A stretch of DNA of 64,000 bases from Nansenia antarctica (taxonomy: Eukaryota; Chordata; Actinopteri; Argentiniformes; Microstomatidae): NCBI GenBank assembly GCA_963989245.1, contig OZ022339.1, positions 92,431,142 to 92,495,141 of the forward strand. Direction: 5' to 3'. Under the pieces are notes generated by a model. It saw nothing but the letters and a program-made list of their open reading frames with translations, did not search any database and had not been told where the DNA came from. The position numbers were made by a program, and so were the translations under genes. Shown here piece by piece: positions 1 through 13,000 of the stretch (positions within the stretch are counted from its first letter, which is position 1; each line of letters starts with the position of its first letter).

Positions 1-863
1 CCAGGTGATGATGGAGAGGGTGAGGATGGACTCGATGATGGCGTTATGATGATATATATATATCATTGTACTTGTAATCACTTCACTATAAATTCTATAT
101 GCTAATTGGATTCCTAGATCACCAAACCAGGGGGTTAAGCACCCAAATTACTTGTCTAGGATGAATAATGAAGGAGTAATGGTCTATTAAGGAACTGGCG
201 GTGGCCATCTTGAAAATTAGGCCTTTCTAGTGGTCAGATTTTGGTAGACTTTTGATATGTTATGAAGTACACCTGATACTACAATAAACCATTGAGAAAC
301 CTTTTGATCCAATGTTTTGGGTTGAACCATAGTTCAGCTGCAGCTGACTAACTGTTCTTATGTGCATCTTGTTATATTATTTAAGGTCTACAGTACTAGT
401 CAAATGTTTGGACACACTTTCCCATGAATTCATTTATGAGTAAATGTTCCTGCACTTATGGGGAAATACATGACAAAGGATTTTGTGCTGGTAGAATGCA
501 ATATACTGTATAGTGAAGATTCAGCTAGTGTTGTCTATAGATGAAATGCATATCTATATTTATTTGCAAAGGTGTCTGTTGGGACACCCTGTGTGGATAC
601 AGATAGTAGGACAACATATATTATCTATCTTAGAAAAACACATTTCATATCTTCATTCTTTCTGTTTAACCCAAATAAGTTGGTTATTGATGTTTATATT
701 TGAACAAAATGTGTATTATTCGTATATCTCTGTGCCAAGCATAGCTTAGCATGGACCACATCATTTCACAAGGAGTCAAATCACAACCCATAATATGTAT
801 TGCATTCCATCTTATCTCTCAATAATGTAATTGAAATCATTACTTGAGAAGGTGATTATCTCT
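1..863. other. No gene recognised
   Basis: AT-rich unique-looking sequence. A short (AT)n tract lies near 51-62. The longest open frame (513-749) shows no recognisable motif. I see no exon with both splice sites. Confidence 0.5.
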
Positions 864-1168
864 TCATAGTGCCCTTGAGGTGGAAGTAAGTAGCCTTAAC
901 TGATGGTTCTGGAGCCTAACGGCCCGTAGGGAGGAGCCTATCTCCTGTTTCCGTAGCGTGAGGCGGCTTGATGTAGTACACCCCCTGGACATGACGCTGG
1001 TATGTCGCAGGGCCTTACCCCCAATCCAACCCTTAATGCTGAGTGCCAAGCAGGGAGGCATCAGGTACAATTTTTATAGTCTTTGGTATGACTCAGCCGG
1101 GGATCTAACTCATGACCTCCCAATCTCAGGGCGGACACTCTAACCACAAGGCCACTGAGCTGGTGGCC
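864..1168 (-). mobile_element. tRNA-derived SINE
   Basis: Read on the minus strand, the element starts with a tRNA-like head. The box A-like TGGCCTTGTGGTTAG lies at 1140-1154 and a degenerate box B-like GTTAGATCCCC at 1099-1109, at the spacing of an internal Pol III promoter. A longer unrelated body follows, to about 864. The box B mismatch to GGTTCGANNCC suggests an old copy. The edges are approximate because I saw no clear target duplication. The tRNA of origin cannot be named with confidence. Confidence 0.65.
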
Positions 1169-1989
1169 CCTGAGGTGTGATCCGTGCTAACTGAAGTGGG
1201 AATCCCTAAAGGTCCATGTTGGCCCAGGAGCGTGATTTGAACCAGGTGAGGTGAGACGACAGTATAAAAGTGACGTTCATTACAGAGCAGTACTGACGTT
1301 CAATGAATTAACACATTTGACATCATTAGCTCTATGCTACTGTACCTCAATCAGCCTATTAACTCAACAAACACTTGTAGTTATGCACATACCATATTTA
1401 AGCACTTTTACAGACTGTTTACTACAATAACAATATCACAACATACTCAACATATCACAATGTGCTCCAAATATCATGATATTCAATAATATGGAATATT
1501 GGCCCAACCCATAATATATATTGGGAGTTTTTTCTTATGCAACACTTTTTATGCTGTCGGCAAATTAAGGCCAACAGAGAAATAGCAAGCCACTTGTGCT
1601 CCAATATCCACCTCTGTGATACACTGCCAAAGAAACAATTCATGGGATTATAGTACAGTGGGGGAAATATATTATTGAGTTAATACTTACATTTCATGTG
1701 AATAGCTGCAATATAAATATGTTGAATAGCTGCAATATAGATATGTTGAATTCAAAAAAATTGTTGATGTGTTGAATACTTATTCGTCCCCATTGTATTA
1801 TGTAATAATCTCACAGAAAAACAGGATGATCTTTCTATGACAGAAGTACAGAAAGACTGTGTAAGGTAGGGAGATGAAAGGGATATGGAAAGTTAGATCT
1901 TTACCTTTTCTTTTTACTGTTTTCCCCTGCTTTTATATACATGTATATGTTTTTATATATGTTTTTTATTCACTTTATGTTCTTATTCC
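1169..1989. other. No gene; small tandem duplication
   Basis: No coding signal recognised. Around 1698-1752 a segment of about 26 bp (GAATAGCTGCAATATA core) is present twice in tandem. The rest is AT-rich intergenic sequence. Confidence 0.45.
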
Positions 1990-2073
1990 TGTTGTAAAGC
2001 ACTTTGAGCTGCATTTCTTGTATGAAAGGTGCTATATAAATAAAGCTTTACTTACTTACTTACTTACTTACTA
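1990..2073 (+). mobile_element. L2-type LINE/SINE 3' tail
   Basis: The motif GTAAAGCACTTTGAGCTGC, then TATATAAATAAAG and a (CTTA)n tail at about 2050-2072, is the 3' end shared by many fish L2-clade LINEs and the SINEs that use their machinery. Only the tail is recognisable. Confidence 0.6.
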
Positions 2074-2488
2074 TGAAAAGCATGTTTGCGTGTTTGGAGG
2101 TGTTTCAGCTGCTGTGGGCTGCTGTTGCCGGCGCGTTAGCCACAGACCCTGCTGCAGGGGAGGTCAGATGCTAGCTGGAGCAGAGGGGAAAGGGAAGGCA
2201 TAGTACTCTGCATGAGTAATGTCCTGGCATTTCAATTTTAGCCTTTTTGTTGCCTTTTGTCCTCTCCTGTGTGGACAACAAGAGCTACATGTTCTATGTT
2301 TTATGCATCAGAGGTGTGAATATGTCATATTCTTCTTCGTCTGCTTCTAGCATTACCATTGTTTTCAGATCATTGTTTTGGATTATTGCCTTAGTTCTCT
2401 TTAGTTATAGTTAAATAAATACTTAATTATATATTGTTCATTTGGGTGTGTGTCTCCATCTTTGTTATGGCCTAGAGTCAGGTCGTAA
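2074..2488 (+). other. Possible solo-LTR 3' half
   Basis: The segment contains an AATAAA-like signal (TTAAATAAATAC near 2411) and ends GGTCGTAACA. That ending is the inverted form of the TGTTACGACC start seen at about 43601. This is compatible with LTR-type termini, but no partner LTR, primer-binding site or flanking duplication is visible. Confidence 0.25.
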
Positions 2489-2489
2489 C

Positions 2490-3376
2490 ACCATGATGTG
2501 ATTGCAACATCACATACAGGATGACCTGTCCTGGAAGACCAACACAGCAGCCATCATCAAGAAGGCACAACAGCGGCTCTACTTCCTGAGAGTCCTCAGG
2601 AAAAACCACATCAGCCAGGACATGCTTGTGACCTTCTACCGCTGCGCAGTGGAGAGCATCCTCACCTACTGCATCTGCGTGTGGTTCTCCAGCTGCACAG
2701 CCGCAGAGAGGAATGCGCTACAGAGAGTCGTGAGATCGGCCCAGAAGATCACCGGCGCCCCCCTCCCCTCTCTGGAAGAGCTGTACAACACACGCTGCCT
2801 CAGGAAGGCCTCCAAGATCTCCAGAGACCCATCCCACCCTGGGAACGTACACTTTGCTCGGCTGCCCTCGGACAGGCGGTTCAGGACCATGTTCGCAAGG
2901 ACAAACAGACTGAAGCTCAGCTTCTACCCCAGGGCCATTCAGGCCCTGAACACAGCAAATACCTAGGTTCTAGGCCCTGGACAATCTAGACATTTGATGG
3001 CAGCTACTAGATTGAAATCAAGTGCAATACTGAAACACAACTGTGAACATTTCAAACCTGCAAACTGCGACACTTTAAATGAATGTGCAATACCACTATG
3101 TGCAATATGACAACCCTCGGGTACATAAGGTTCAGAGATAGGAAATGTTAGAATAGGTATAGCATAGCATAGAGTACAGCACAGTGTTTATTTGTATAGT
3201 ATAGTATAGTGGACAGTATACATAGCCTTTATTTATGTAAACCAGCTCTTTTCCCTTCTTGTTTTTAGTTTTCTTTCCTAGCACCAGGGGAGCCCCCCCT
3301 CCCAAATTTCGTTGTTTGGTACCTGTACTAGATCAATGACAATAAAGACCATTCATTCATTCATTCATTCATTCAT
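2490..3376 (+). mobile_element. 5'-truncated L2/CR1-like LINE, C-terminal ORF and 3' UTR
   Basis: Codons 2502-2966 encode the last 150 or so residues of a non-LTR retrotransposon polyprotein. They run from just after the reverse transcriptase (DDLSWKTNT, QQRLYFLRVLRK) through LQRVVRSAQKITGAPLPSL and SKISRDPSHPG to NRLKLSFYPRAIQALN and a stop. The 3' UTR ends CACCAGGGGAGCC, then ACAATAAAGACC and an (ATTC)n tail at 3350-3376. The same ORF end and UTR occur in the copy at 20255-21647, and the same tail occurs at 22741 and 51871. Truncation at the 5' end is usual for target-primed insertion. The ORF is intact over its length. Confidence 0.85.
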
Positions 3377-3934
3377 TTTCAAGACTTGGCAACTGAAGCT
3401 CTTCCTAGACAGGTGGATGCCTTGGAAATGTCTTTCAATTAAGTTAGTCTTTTCAATTAAACTGGCAAAAACGAACAGCGACCATTATTATTAGGATTAG
3501 GATTCTATTTCTTTCTTCCATATGAGCACTCTTCCCTTCACGGGGTCTCTTCATTCTCACAAGTCTATTTGCACTCCAAGCAGAGTGCATAATGCTGTTT
3601 GTATTCAGTCTGTGTGACAGACAGACCAGCAAAGATGGAATCTTGTCTCTGGAAAGACAATAACTCCTGCCTCCGTTGCCCTGGTGTGTGCACACAAATG
3701 TAATATGTAATGTGTATTTGGCTCTTAAATGTGTGACGTTAATAATGACATGATACCTATTACACACACACACACAGATCTGAGATTAAATGTTCATATT
3801 CTCATAATCCCTTCAGATCTCCTTGGAACATGGCATTTCATATTTGTCTTGATGCATATAACATATATCAAAACTTTCATCTCGTTACCCTCTTTTAAAA
3901 AAACTCATTACTAGATATAGTCTCTGGTCACTAC
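3377..3934. other. No gene recognised
   Basis: Unique-looking sequence with a short (AC)n run near 3763-3776. No coding or repeat family recognised. Confidence 0.45.
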
Positions 3935-4154
3935 ACCTGTTTTTATACTGTTTTATATACTGTACATATTGTCATCTTTTATTTGTTAGGATGTTTTTAA
4001 ATTGACCCTTGTTGTTTTTGTACTCATGTTTTATATTGTATATAGCTACTGTGTTGTACAGACTTGCCTCTGGTTTTCCTCTTGGCCATGTCGTCATTGC
4101 AAATGAGAATCGGTTCTCAATTGACCTAGTCTAGTGCTACCTGGTTAAATAAAC
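3935..4154 (+). mobile_element. Retroposon 3' tail (GGTTAAATAAA type)
   Basis: The stretch ends GCAAATGAGAATCGGTTCTC, then CTACCTGGTTAAATAAAC, a common teleost LINE/SINE 3' end. A related tail is at about 33840-33966. No ORF is left upstream. Confidence 0.5.
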
Positions 4155-4398
4155 ATGGCAGCTGCACTGCTCACGACCACACATGGCCCAGTCCACGCCA
4201 TCCACTCTGAGAGGTGCAAGGACAAGGCTGGGGAGATCGTCAAGGACAACAGCCATCCCAGTCACTCTGGGTTCTCCTTGCTTCCATCGGGCAGACGATA
4301 CCGAAGCATTCAGACCCAGACCAACAGGATCCAAAATAGCTTCTATCCTGAGGCCATTAGACTGTTGAACTGACCCCCACCCCCACCCCCACCCCCAA
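4155..4398 (+). mobile_element. LINE ORF C-terminal scrap plus (CCCCCA)n
   Basis: The 72-codon frame ending at 4373 contains DNSHPSHSGFSLLPSGRRYR and NRIQNSFYPEAIRLLN. This is the very C-terminus of an L2/Rex-like LINE polyprotein, of a different subfamily from the copy at 2490. It is followed by CCCCCA repeats (4375-4398). The copy is heavily 5' truncated and directly abuts the preceding retroposon tail. Confidence 0.7.
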
Positions 4399-4600
4399 GT
4401 TCAAGTTCAAGTTTATTCATCACATGAAAATATATTTCTAGGGCGCTTAGGTGGCGTAGCGGGTTAAGCGTTGACCATGTAACCGCAGGGTCCCCGGTTC
4501 GATTCCGGCCGGGGACATATCTTGCATGTCATCCCTCCTCTCTCTCTCACCCATCCTTCCTGTCTAAATCTCTACTGTATCTGTCAATAAAATATGAGTG
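4399..4600 (+). mobile_element. tRNA-derived SINE
   Basis: The head GGGCGCTTAGGTGGCGTAGC starts at 4441. Box A lies at about 4452-4463 and a canonical box B, GGTTCGATTCC, at 4496-4506. A pyrimidine-rich body and a TCTGTCAATAAA tail follow. Both Pol III promoter boxes match consensus well, so this copy looks younger than the SINE at 864-1168. The short repeat AAGTTCAAGTTCAAGTT just upstream may be flank. Confidence 0.8.
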
Positions 4601-5299
4601 TGAATGCCCCACTCAGATTTTTTTTTGTGATATTTCTTTGTGTGCACTATTAAAGCCCTTCCTATACTGTGCTAATAGCCAGGATACGCATGATTTGTAC
4701 ATCAAAACCTGAACTTTATAGCAATCGGGGCAAATGTGTGTTTGCAACCTGACCCATGATTGAAATTCCCAATCAGTCATCAATCTGCATTATAAGCCTG
4801 TGTCCTGTCGCCTGGTTGGGGGCTAACTGAAACAGATTGAGCCGGCTATTGCACGCTGCATCGCTAATGGGGAGGGGGGGGGGGGGGGGGGTATGAAAGA
4901 CGTCTCTGTGCTGTCTGGTGCCGCTGACCCCTCGGTGTGTCAGGAACACGTCCCGGCTTAAATAGAGCGATGGACAGAGGAGAGGAGGACAGCTCAATAT
5001 AGAGGCTCTCTCTCTCTCAAACTCAGGCATCAGTTAACAACATCCCTTATTCTATTATTGATTAAATGTTACCTGGAGATATAATCAAATCAGCGCTGTG
5101 AGGATGGGGATAGGGGGGAGGGGGGGGTTCCACACATCTATTAGAGTGCTTAAGGGTGAGCCTGTGTCGGATCTAAGCCAGGTCTGGCTCGGTGTGGACG
5201 TCCTAATGTGTCGCATGGCTGGATCTGTGTTTCTTTATTAAGCTACAATTGAGAATATAGGTTTCTCAACGGTGTGACTGTCTAATGGAGTTGACTCAG
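4601..5299. other. No gene; long G run
   Basis: No coding signal recognised. An almost pure G tract at about 4868-4891 and a second (GGGGGGAGGGGGGG) near 5114-5127 could form G-quadruplexes on the plus strand. Confidence 0.5.
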
Positions 5300-5775
5300 A
5301 GTTTGATTGCTTCCCTGGCCTATAGGCCAACATTGCTGTTCAACCACAGCCTGTTCGGACCGATGCCTTAGGGCCAAGACTCAGAGACTAACAAACAGCT
5401 ACTTCCCCCAGGTGATCAGACTCTTGAACAAGCCCACTGTAGTCAATCTTCCCCTTGCTCACACCTTGTGCATGGACTACAGCAACCCTAAACTCAAGCC
5501 ACCGTACTACTGTGAACTCTATTATCACTAGTGGCATCGCTAGTGCAAACTGTCTTATCTTACCTGCACTAATGCCACCTTATCTTGTACTATGACTATT
5601 ATTTTTGGTCTGTTATGTCCTGTACTACTGACACTTTTATCTGGAATTATGCTTGATTTATTATGCCCTATGTCTTGTCCTGCAATGCAATGTCAGGATC
5701 CGAAGCCTAAAATTTTTACTCTGTTACACTTGTGTAATGTGACTTAACAAATAAACTTGAAACTTGAAACTTGCT
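5300..5775 (+). mobile_element. 5'-truncated LINE 3' end
   Basis: The reading frame near 5355-5440 (AKTQRLTNSYFPQVIRLLNK) is the C-terminal end of an L2/Rex-like polyprotein. The 3' UTR runs to GACTTAACAAATAAACTTG with a short tandem tail (AAACTTG)n at about 5750-5772. There is no longer ORF, so the copy is a dead fragment. Confidence 0.7.
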
Positions 5776-6499
5776 GGCTACACCTGAAACTGACTGAGTA
5801 CTGGTGAATACCAATACCATGATGAGGAAAATAACTGCATTTGTTTCCCATGTGTGAACCTCCAGGCTAAGCCCAGACCACCTCAGGTCGGACGTGTAGA
5901 GGGTGTGAATAGGAAGCTTGCTTTAAAAAAATACGGAGCTTGTTTAGTTAAAAAGAAGACATGCAAACCCACCATCCAAGTACAGTAAATCAACTATAGC
6001 ATATTATGTTAGTGACCATTAGCCTGTTTAAGGAACCTTCTGATTGACTTGTTGTTTTATCAACTGCTGTTAGACTATTAAAAACATAATGGTTGTGTTA
6101 GTGTTATATTAGCAAAAGGACCATTTTCCAAACATGTCGACTGTTTGAATAGGCAACAAAACAAACATGCTGATCACAACATACTGAGCAGCACTATATA
6201 ATGGCCATAATAATCTTTCTGACATCCAAAGATTGTTTTAATGATGTGTAAACCATCATGCGTTTCCGCCGGGCTCACACTCATATCTCTACAGTTTAAT
6301 GTGTGCATTGTAAGAGCAGATTGTAATATTATAGAGGACTGGAAATTCATGACATTTATTAAGGTCCAGAGGAGATATAGTTGCAGGGTGAGTATGAAAC
6401 CCTTGAGCTGTTAATTCACTGTCATTGCTGTAGGGGCTAGGGGCCACAATAAGGACCACAATGGAAATCTAAGTATCTGACTTTATTGCCTCATTATCA

Positions 6500-6543
<44 letters not shown>

Positions 6544-7296
6544 GCATGTGCTTTATCTTTACATTTGTCAGGTCTAGCTTTTTGACCTCAATGGGACTTC
6601 ATGGACAAATTAAGAAAGATAAAGTTAGATAAAGGGGTTAGATAAAGGGGTGACATTGTTGTCAGTGTCCAGTGATCCTATTACACTCGGCAGTCTGATA
6701 TTGAGAAGGGGCTGCACGTCTTAGAGACGCGGCTATACACAGAAGGCAGCTGTCAGTCTTATTGAATGCATTATTTACATGGTTTTGGTCCCCACTGATA
6801 AACTGTGTAAAAACACCAAAACTATTAAAACATGCTAATTTATTGGTAAAAAACTGAGCAGCTTGTGCATCAATTGGACTAATATGCTTTTAAAAAGTAT
6901 CTACAACATCATATGTTTTTTAAGGTTTAAAAGAGTCGTATTTTAGGTCCCAGTGCAGCAGGAGTCATTCATTTTGACGTTGCATTTTTAGCGCCACCTG
7001 TAGGAGTAAAGCACTTCCTACTCTGCATTGCATATAAGCACTCCTCTCTCTGCTTTCCCTCGCGTACATTCGAATGCGTGAAAATGTCTTTTTTATTTTT
7101 TTACGATGCCTCAGCCCGCTGTTTAATGTGGCCAGGGTAAGCATGGTTTCAGCCAATCAGAGTAGTTCTTTCATTCCGATAAGAGCTACTGATTGGCTAT
7201 CATTTTCAAGTTCACAAGTTCACACTACTTTCTCTCGCCCGGCAGAATAGTTTATGCTAGCTCAAACGATCTAATCAATAAGGATAACTTGCGAAT
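5776..7296. other. No gene; (ATT)n microsatellite
   Basis: No exon recognised. A perfect (ATT)n tract lies at about 6499-6543. The last 300 bases precede the hAT transposase frame and may be its 5' region, but I could not identify a terminal inverted repeat. Confidence 0.5.
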
Positions 7297-9322
7297 ATGG
7301 ACATTACTGTCAGTGTTAGTGACCTAAAGGGATTTTGTAGACTGGGCTGGACTGCAAAAACAGAACTACTAAAGCCACCGCTCAACGATCTTCACACCCA
7401 GAAAGGGAGAGTCGCTAGGGGGTTCCAACAAGCCTGGTATGAGCAGAAGAAATGGCTATGTGGCTGTGCAGAGACCAATCGCCTCTTTTGCTACTCCTGT
7501 ACACTGTTTTCTACAGGTTATAGTGTGTGGATTCAGAAAGGCTACGGGGACCTTAACAATCTTACCAACGCACTCAATAAACACGAGAAGACGGCAACAC
7601 ACATCAGAAGCCAAGTAGCCCTGAAAACCTTTGGCACCACGACGCGCATCAACTCAGCTCTGGATGAGCAGACGAGACTGGCCACCGAAATTCACAACCA
7701 AAAGGTAAAAGAGAATAGAGATATTCTAAACAAATTAATAGATGCCACCTGCTTCCTAGCTAAGCAAGAAGCATCATTTCGGGGAAATGAGGAAGGCAAG
7801 GAATCTCTGAACCGTGGGAACTACGTGGAACTGCTACATCTCATTGCCAAATATGATTCGAATTTAGCCACCCATTTAAGATCATGATCTGTTTTCTCTG
7901 GTCTTTCAAATAAGATCCAGAATGATCTGATTGAGGCAATCGGAGACGTTATCATCGACAACATCAAAAATGAGATTTCTGAAGCCCCATTTGTTGCTGT
8001 CGAGGTCGATGAATCGACTGACGTAACCAACAGAGCCCAGATCTCAGTCATTCTGCGCTACGTGCTCAATCAAGAGGTGAAAGAAGCCTTTTTAGGTTTC
8101 GATGATGTGAGTAATGATAGAACTGCCGGGGCTGTCGCTGATTATGTTTTGAGCGCTTTGGATAAATTTAACTGCTTTGGAAAATTAGTTGCCCAAACAT
8201 ACGACGGAGCAGCCGTTATGGCGTCTAGTTTAAATGGGGTTCAGGCCAAGATTAGAGAAAAGATCCCAGAGGCTATTTTTACGCACTGTTATGCTCATAA
8301 ATTGAATCTCGTATTATCGCAATCGGCGAGGTCTATTCCAGAATGCCAGGTATTTTTCAAAACAGTGGAAGGCCTTTCATCATTTTTCAACAAATCGACA
8401 AAGCGCACAAAACTCCTGGATGAGGTCGTCAAACGCCGGTTACCAAGAGCAGCACCGACACGGTGGTCTTCACACTCACGCCTCGTTCAGACAATCAACC
8501 ATCAATATTCGGATTTGCGGACCATGTTTCAGTCGATAATCGATAATCCTACAAATTGGGATAATGAAACCCTAATGATGGCTACAGGCTATGATGCATG
8601 GCTGGCAAAGGCTTTCTCCTAGACATTTATGAGGAGATTTTCAACATCACTGATGTGCTGTTTAATGTGCTGCAAAAGAAGGGAATGGACATTGGTTATT
8701 GTTGTTCTAGGATCCAAGATACAATGACCGCTTTGGAAAACAAACTTCAGGACTTCGATGCGCGCTACGCTCAATTTGACCAGAAACGCAGCCAGCTAAA
8801 TCTCACTGAGGGGCGAGCGAAACCCAACCAACCCATCAAAGACCAGAGGAAGATACTTTATAACAGGATTTTTTTTGACACGCTCACACAGATGAAGGCT
8901 AGATTTAGCAACTTCGAATGTTTGAATTTCATTGGCCTTATTGACTGCAAGCAATTTAACCAAATGTCAAAAGAATTTGACAAAGCCAAATTTGAGAGCC
9001 TGGCTTTGTATCATAAATATTTCGATTTCGTTAGACTTAAGGCAGATTTAGTTGGACTTTACCAAACCAAGAGGTGAGGGAGAAAACACCTGAGGAGATG
9101 CTTGGATGGATCATTCAGCATGACTTGGCTGAAACAGTTCCAGAGGCAACAAATTTGATTAAACTAGTCCTAACCATACCAGCAACAACGGCATCTGTTG
9201 AGAGGTCATTTTCAACTTTGAAGAGAGTGAAGACCCTCACTCGAAATCGCACTGGACAAGGACGCCTTTCATCACTGGCCCTGATCTCAATTGAAAAAGA
9301 GAGACTTTCCAAACTGCAATAG
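7297..9322 (+). pseudogene. hAT transposase with TTF-type zinc finger, broken
   Basis: The translated pieces give, in order: a TTF-type zinc-finger region (KKWLCGCAETNRLFCYSC; residues 60-110), the first catalytic Asp in VAVEVDESTDVTNRAQ, the second Asp in TYDGAAVMAS followed by THCYAHKLNLVL (the conserved C..H), and the C-terminal hAT dimerisation block TIPATTASVERSFSTLKRVK carrying the catalytic Glu. The family encodes cut-and-paste DNA transposases related to ZMYM-type host proteins. Three lesions are visible: an in-frame TGA at 7885-7887, a frameshift near 8610 and another near 9070. It therefore cannot make one protein. Ends and target duplication were not found. Confidence 0.9.
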
Positions 9323-9689
9323 GCGAGTGACTTTTACACTAAAGTGACAGAGGTGTTCCTTCGCAAGGAGAGGCGAATGGACCTTGTTTTCAAGTAAAGG
9401 TAAGATATCATTTTTAAATTTACGTCATGGCTTCTTTGCTGGTTTATATGATTTATATGATTCGCGAGGCTGGTGGCGATCTGTGCTTGTTTATATGGTT
9501 TGGGTACTGTTGTGCTGCTGGTTATGGCTTCTTATTTAAGACTTCCTCTGCTTATACCTTTGAATGTAGGCCTGTGCCGTTGTGTTTGGAGAGAGAGCTG
9601 CTTAATCAATCGCTGAGATAGGCCTAATGTCGCTGCCCGTGACATTGGTTCTGAACCAAAAGTGTTTGAGAGAGACAGAGAGGGAGGGT
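9323..9689. other. No gene recognised
   Basis: Flank between the hAT remnant and the LINE tail. An open frame (9427-9621) has no known motif. It could hold the 3' end of the hAT element, but no inverted repeat was seen. Confidence 0.4.
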
Positions 9690-10090
9690 TTGATTGATTG
9701 ATTGAAAACTTTATTAGAAGATTTGCAGAAGTAGGTACATGAAAGTACATATTACATACAAGGTCAACTAAAAGGATAAAAACCCAAGAAAGCCACTGGC
9801 TTATTTCAATTGGGGTCCTTGATTTTCAATTCATCGTTACATGTAAGACAGACAGGGAAAAAACAACAACTAGTACTATCTACACGATAATACAGACAAA
9901 TAACTATTACTATCTACAAGATAAAAATACATCCATCATGGGAAGAACAATACTAGATATACAATACAACAAAACATCAGGTATGTACAGCGGGTAGGAC
10001 AGGTGGGGACATACACCACAGGTGGGGGCGGGGGACAAAACACAAAGTATTTACAGTGGGTAGTTCGGGTCTTTTAATCTGATTTTTGAT

Positions 10091-13000
10091 TTAGAGGGTC
10101 CAGTTACGGATTGCAGCCTCCTGTAAATGTTTTTTGAGAGTGGTTTTGAAGGTGGGCAGTGTTTTGCACTCCTTTAAGATTATAGGAAGGGCGTTCCACA
10201 TTTTTACTGCATAGTTTGCAAACGAGTTTAACCCCTTGTTTGTGGTGCAACGCGGTTGAACGTGGTTCGTGGAGCTTCCTCTGGTGTTGTATGTGTGGAC
10301 GTTGTTCACTTTTTGGAAGTATGTTGACAGGTACTTGGGTGTCTTTGTGGTGTAGCGTATCTTGAAGACCAGGCCCAGTGCAAGCTGCTGCACTCTGTCA
10401 ACTACTCGTAGCCAATCAAGGCTCAAAAAATGAGCAGCGGTTAGATGTGTCCTAGGGTTGAGGCCTAGCAGAAGCCTAACCAGTTTATTTTGGGCTGTCT
10501 GGAGTCTTGTTTTATGGGCCTTTGTGGTTCTATAGTACCATGATGTTACGGCATAGTCGAAGTGACATTGAATGAGAGCTCCTGATAGGGTCCTCAGTGT
10601 GTTTTTACTGACAAGTGAGGATATCCTGTACAAGAATCTAGTTCTATGGTTCACTTTTTTGATTACTTTTGCTGCCATTTTATCCCCGGAAAGATTTGCC
10701 TCTAAGATGGAGCCCAGGTATGTAATATCCTCTTTTCTTGTGATATTAATGTTACCCACTTTTATTTTAAAATTTTCAGCCTTTCTGAGTTTAGATGGGG
10801 ATCCGTATAGGATGGTTTCAGTTTTACCTAGGTGTATTGATAGTTTATTGTCAGCTAGCCAGATGCAGATTCTACTCAGTTCAGTGCTTAGCGCTTTTTC
10901 CACCTGCAATATGTCCCTGTCAGAGACCAGCAGAGCCGAGTCATCCGCGAACAGGAACAAATTGCAATCACATGCTGATGACATGTCATTCACATATATT
11001 AGGAACAGTAACGGTCCCAATATGCTTCCTTGTGGAACGCCGCAGGTCACTGGGAGGGGGGGGGACAGTGTTCCGTTCACACTAACCACCTGTTCCCTCC
11101 CCTCTAAGTAGGATTGCATCCAGCCCACCGATGTTCTATCGAACCCAATTGCTTTCAGTTTATCTAACAGTATGTGGTGATCTACTGTGTCGAAGGCCTT
11201 CTGGAGGTCCAGCATGACCATGCCGCAGTACTTGCCCGAGTCCACCTCATGGTTGATGTGGTCGTTCAAATAGAGAAGGCATGTGTCAGTGGAATGGGAT
11301 GTTCTGAATCCTGATTGAAATTCATACATCAGATTTTTTTCGGTAAGGTACCTATCAACCTGTTCATAAACTATTTTTTCCATAAGTTTCGAGATGGAAT
11401 TAAGAATAGAAACAGGTCGGTAGTTGCCTGGGTCTAATTTGCTTCCTTTTTTATACAGTGGGGTTACCCTTGCTATTTTAAAGTCAAGGGGGACGTGTCC
11501 CTGTTTGATGGAGAGGTTTATTATGTGGGTGATGATTGGGGTAATGGAGGCAGCTGAGTCTTTTAGAAATCTGGCTGGAATATTGTCATGGCCCGTGGCC
11601 TTTTCTGAGTGTAGAGCGCCCAGCTTTTTAAACACCTCATCGTTTGACACCATGGAGAGTTTAAAATCATCTTTGCGTACACCCAGTTTATTGTAGAACG
11701 CACGGATGTGCTCTACACCATAACGCCCTGAGTGGGGTGGTAGATTGTTAACTAATTTAGTGGCTATGGTTGTAAAGAAAGTGTTTAAGCACTTAGCCAC
11801 ATCCAGCTTGTCTGTAAGGAGAGAATCTCCAGATTTTATGTTGATGTTTGTAGACCTGGTTTTGAGTTTTTGACTGCAACCTAGTTGGCTATTAAGTAGC
11901 TTCCAAAGGTCACGTGGTTTGTTTAAGTTTTCTTCGATTTTGTTATCGAGGTATTCTTTCTTAGCAGATTTGGTCATGGTAATTACCTGATTGCATAGTT
12001 TGTTGCATTGTTTTTTAATTTTCTCAAAGTGGGTTTTGTGATCTTCGTTTAAGTGTTTCACTAATTTTGATTTGCCTTTTTGAACTTCAGAGCATTTTAG
12101 GTCTCTGACTTTCATAGCATTTAGAATGTCCGAATTCATCCATGGTTCCGATCGGGCTTTAACCCTGGTGGTTCCCATGGGGGCTATACTGTCAATAATA
12201 TTTAGGAATTTGGTTTTGAAACCTAGCCATGCCTCTTCAACCTGTGTGCATTTTAGTTCATCTAACCAGTCTTGTTTCTCCAGTTTATGGTTTAAGGCCT
12301 CACTAGAATAGGATTTAAGGGATCTAGTGGTTACAGTTTTATGACCGCCAGCCTTGGGTTTATGTTTTTTACGAGTGCAAAAGATCATGTAATGATCACT
12401 TAGCCCACATACAATAACCCCACTCTTGGAGATTTTGGACTCATCCGATGTTAGAATGAGATCTATGGTAGTTTGAGTAGAAGTACACACCCTAGTGGGT
12501 TTGGTAATTTGTTGACGGAGACCGTGCAATTCAGAAAACCTAGTGAAGGATTTGAAAACGGATGCTTCATTTCTGAGCATGTCCGTGTTCAAATCCCCAA
12601 TAAGAATCTTTTCCACACAGTCAGCGTCATCCAAGCACCCCTCAAGAATATCATAGAAATCATTCTGATCGGGAGGTCTGTAGATAGTACCAACCAGCAC
12701 CGGTTTTGCTTTGTTAAAGATAATTTCAACCCAAACAGATTCTAATTTGTCACGATTCAGGTCACACCGGGTGTTAAAGATAATATCGTTGTGAATGTAC
12801 ATGCAGACACCACCCCCATACCTGTTCCTGTCGTTTCTGATGACTGTGTAGTTAACTATTTCAATCTCTGGGTCTTTTATTGATTCATCAAACTTGGTCT
12901 CAGAGAAGCTCAAAATGTGAACCTTGCTGTCATGGAACATTTCTCTGATTTGGTCCAGTTTAGGCACAAGACTGTTCACATTAAGGTGAACAATATGCAG

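Noticed and set aside
4441..4515. Genuine tRNA gene
   Set aside because: Boxes A and B are good, but no cloverleaf acceptor closes and a SINE body follows directly. It is a tRNA-derived SINE head.
6945..9690. Terminal repeats of the hAT at 7297-9322
   Set aside because: Looked for CAG-type inverted ends and 8-bp duplications on both sides; none was convincing.
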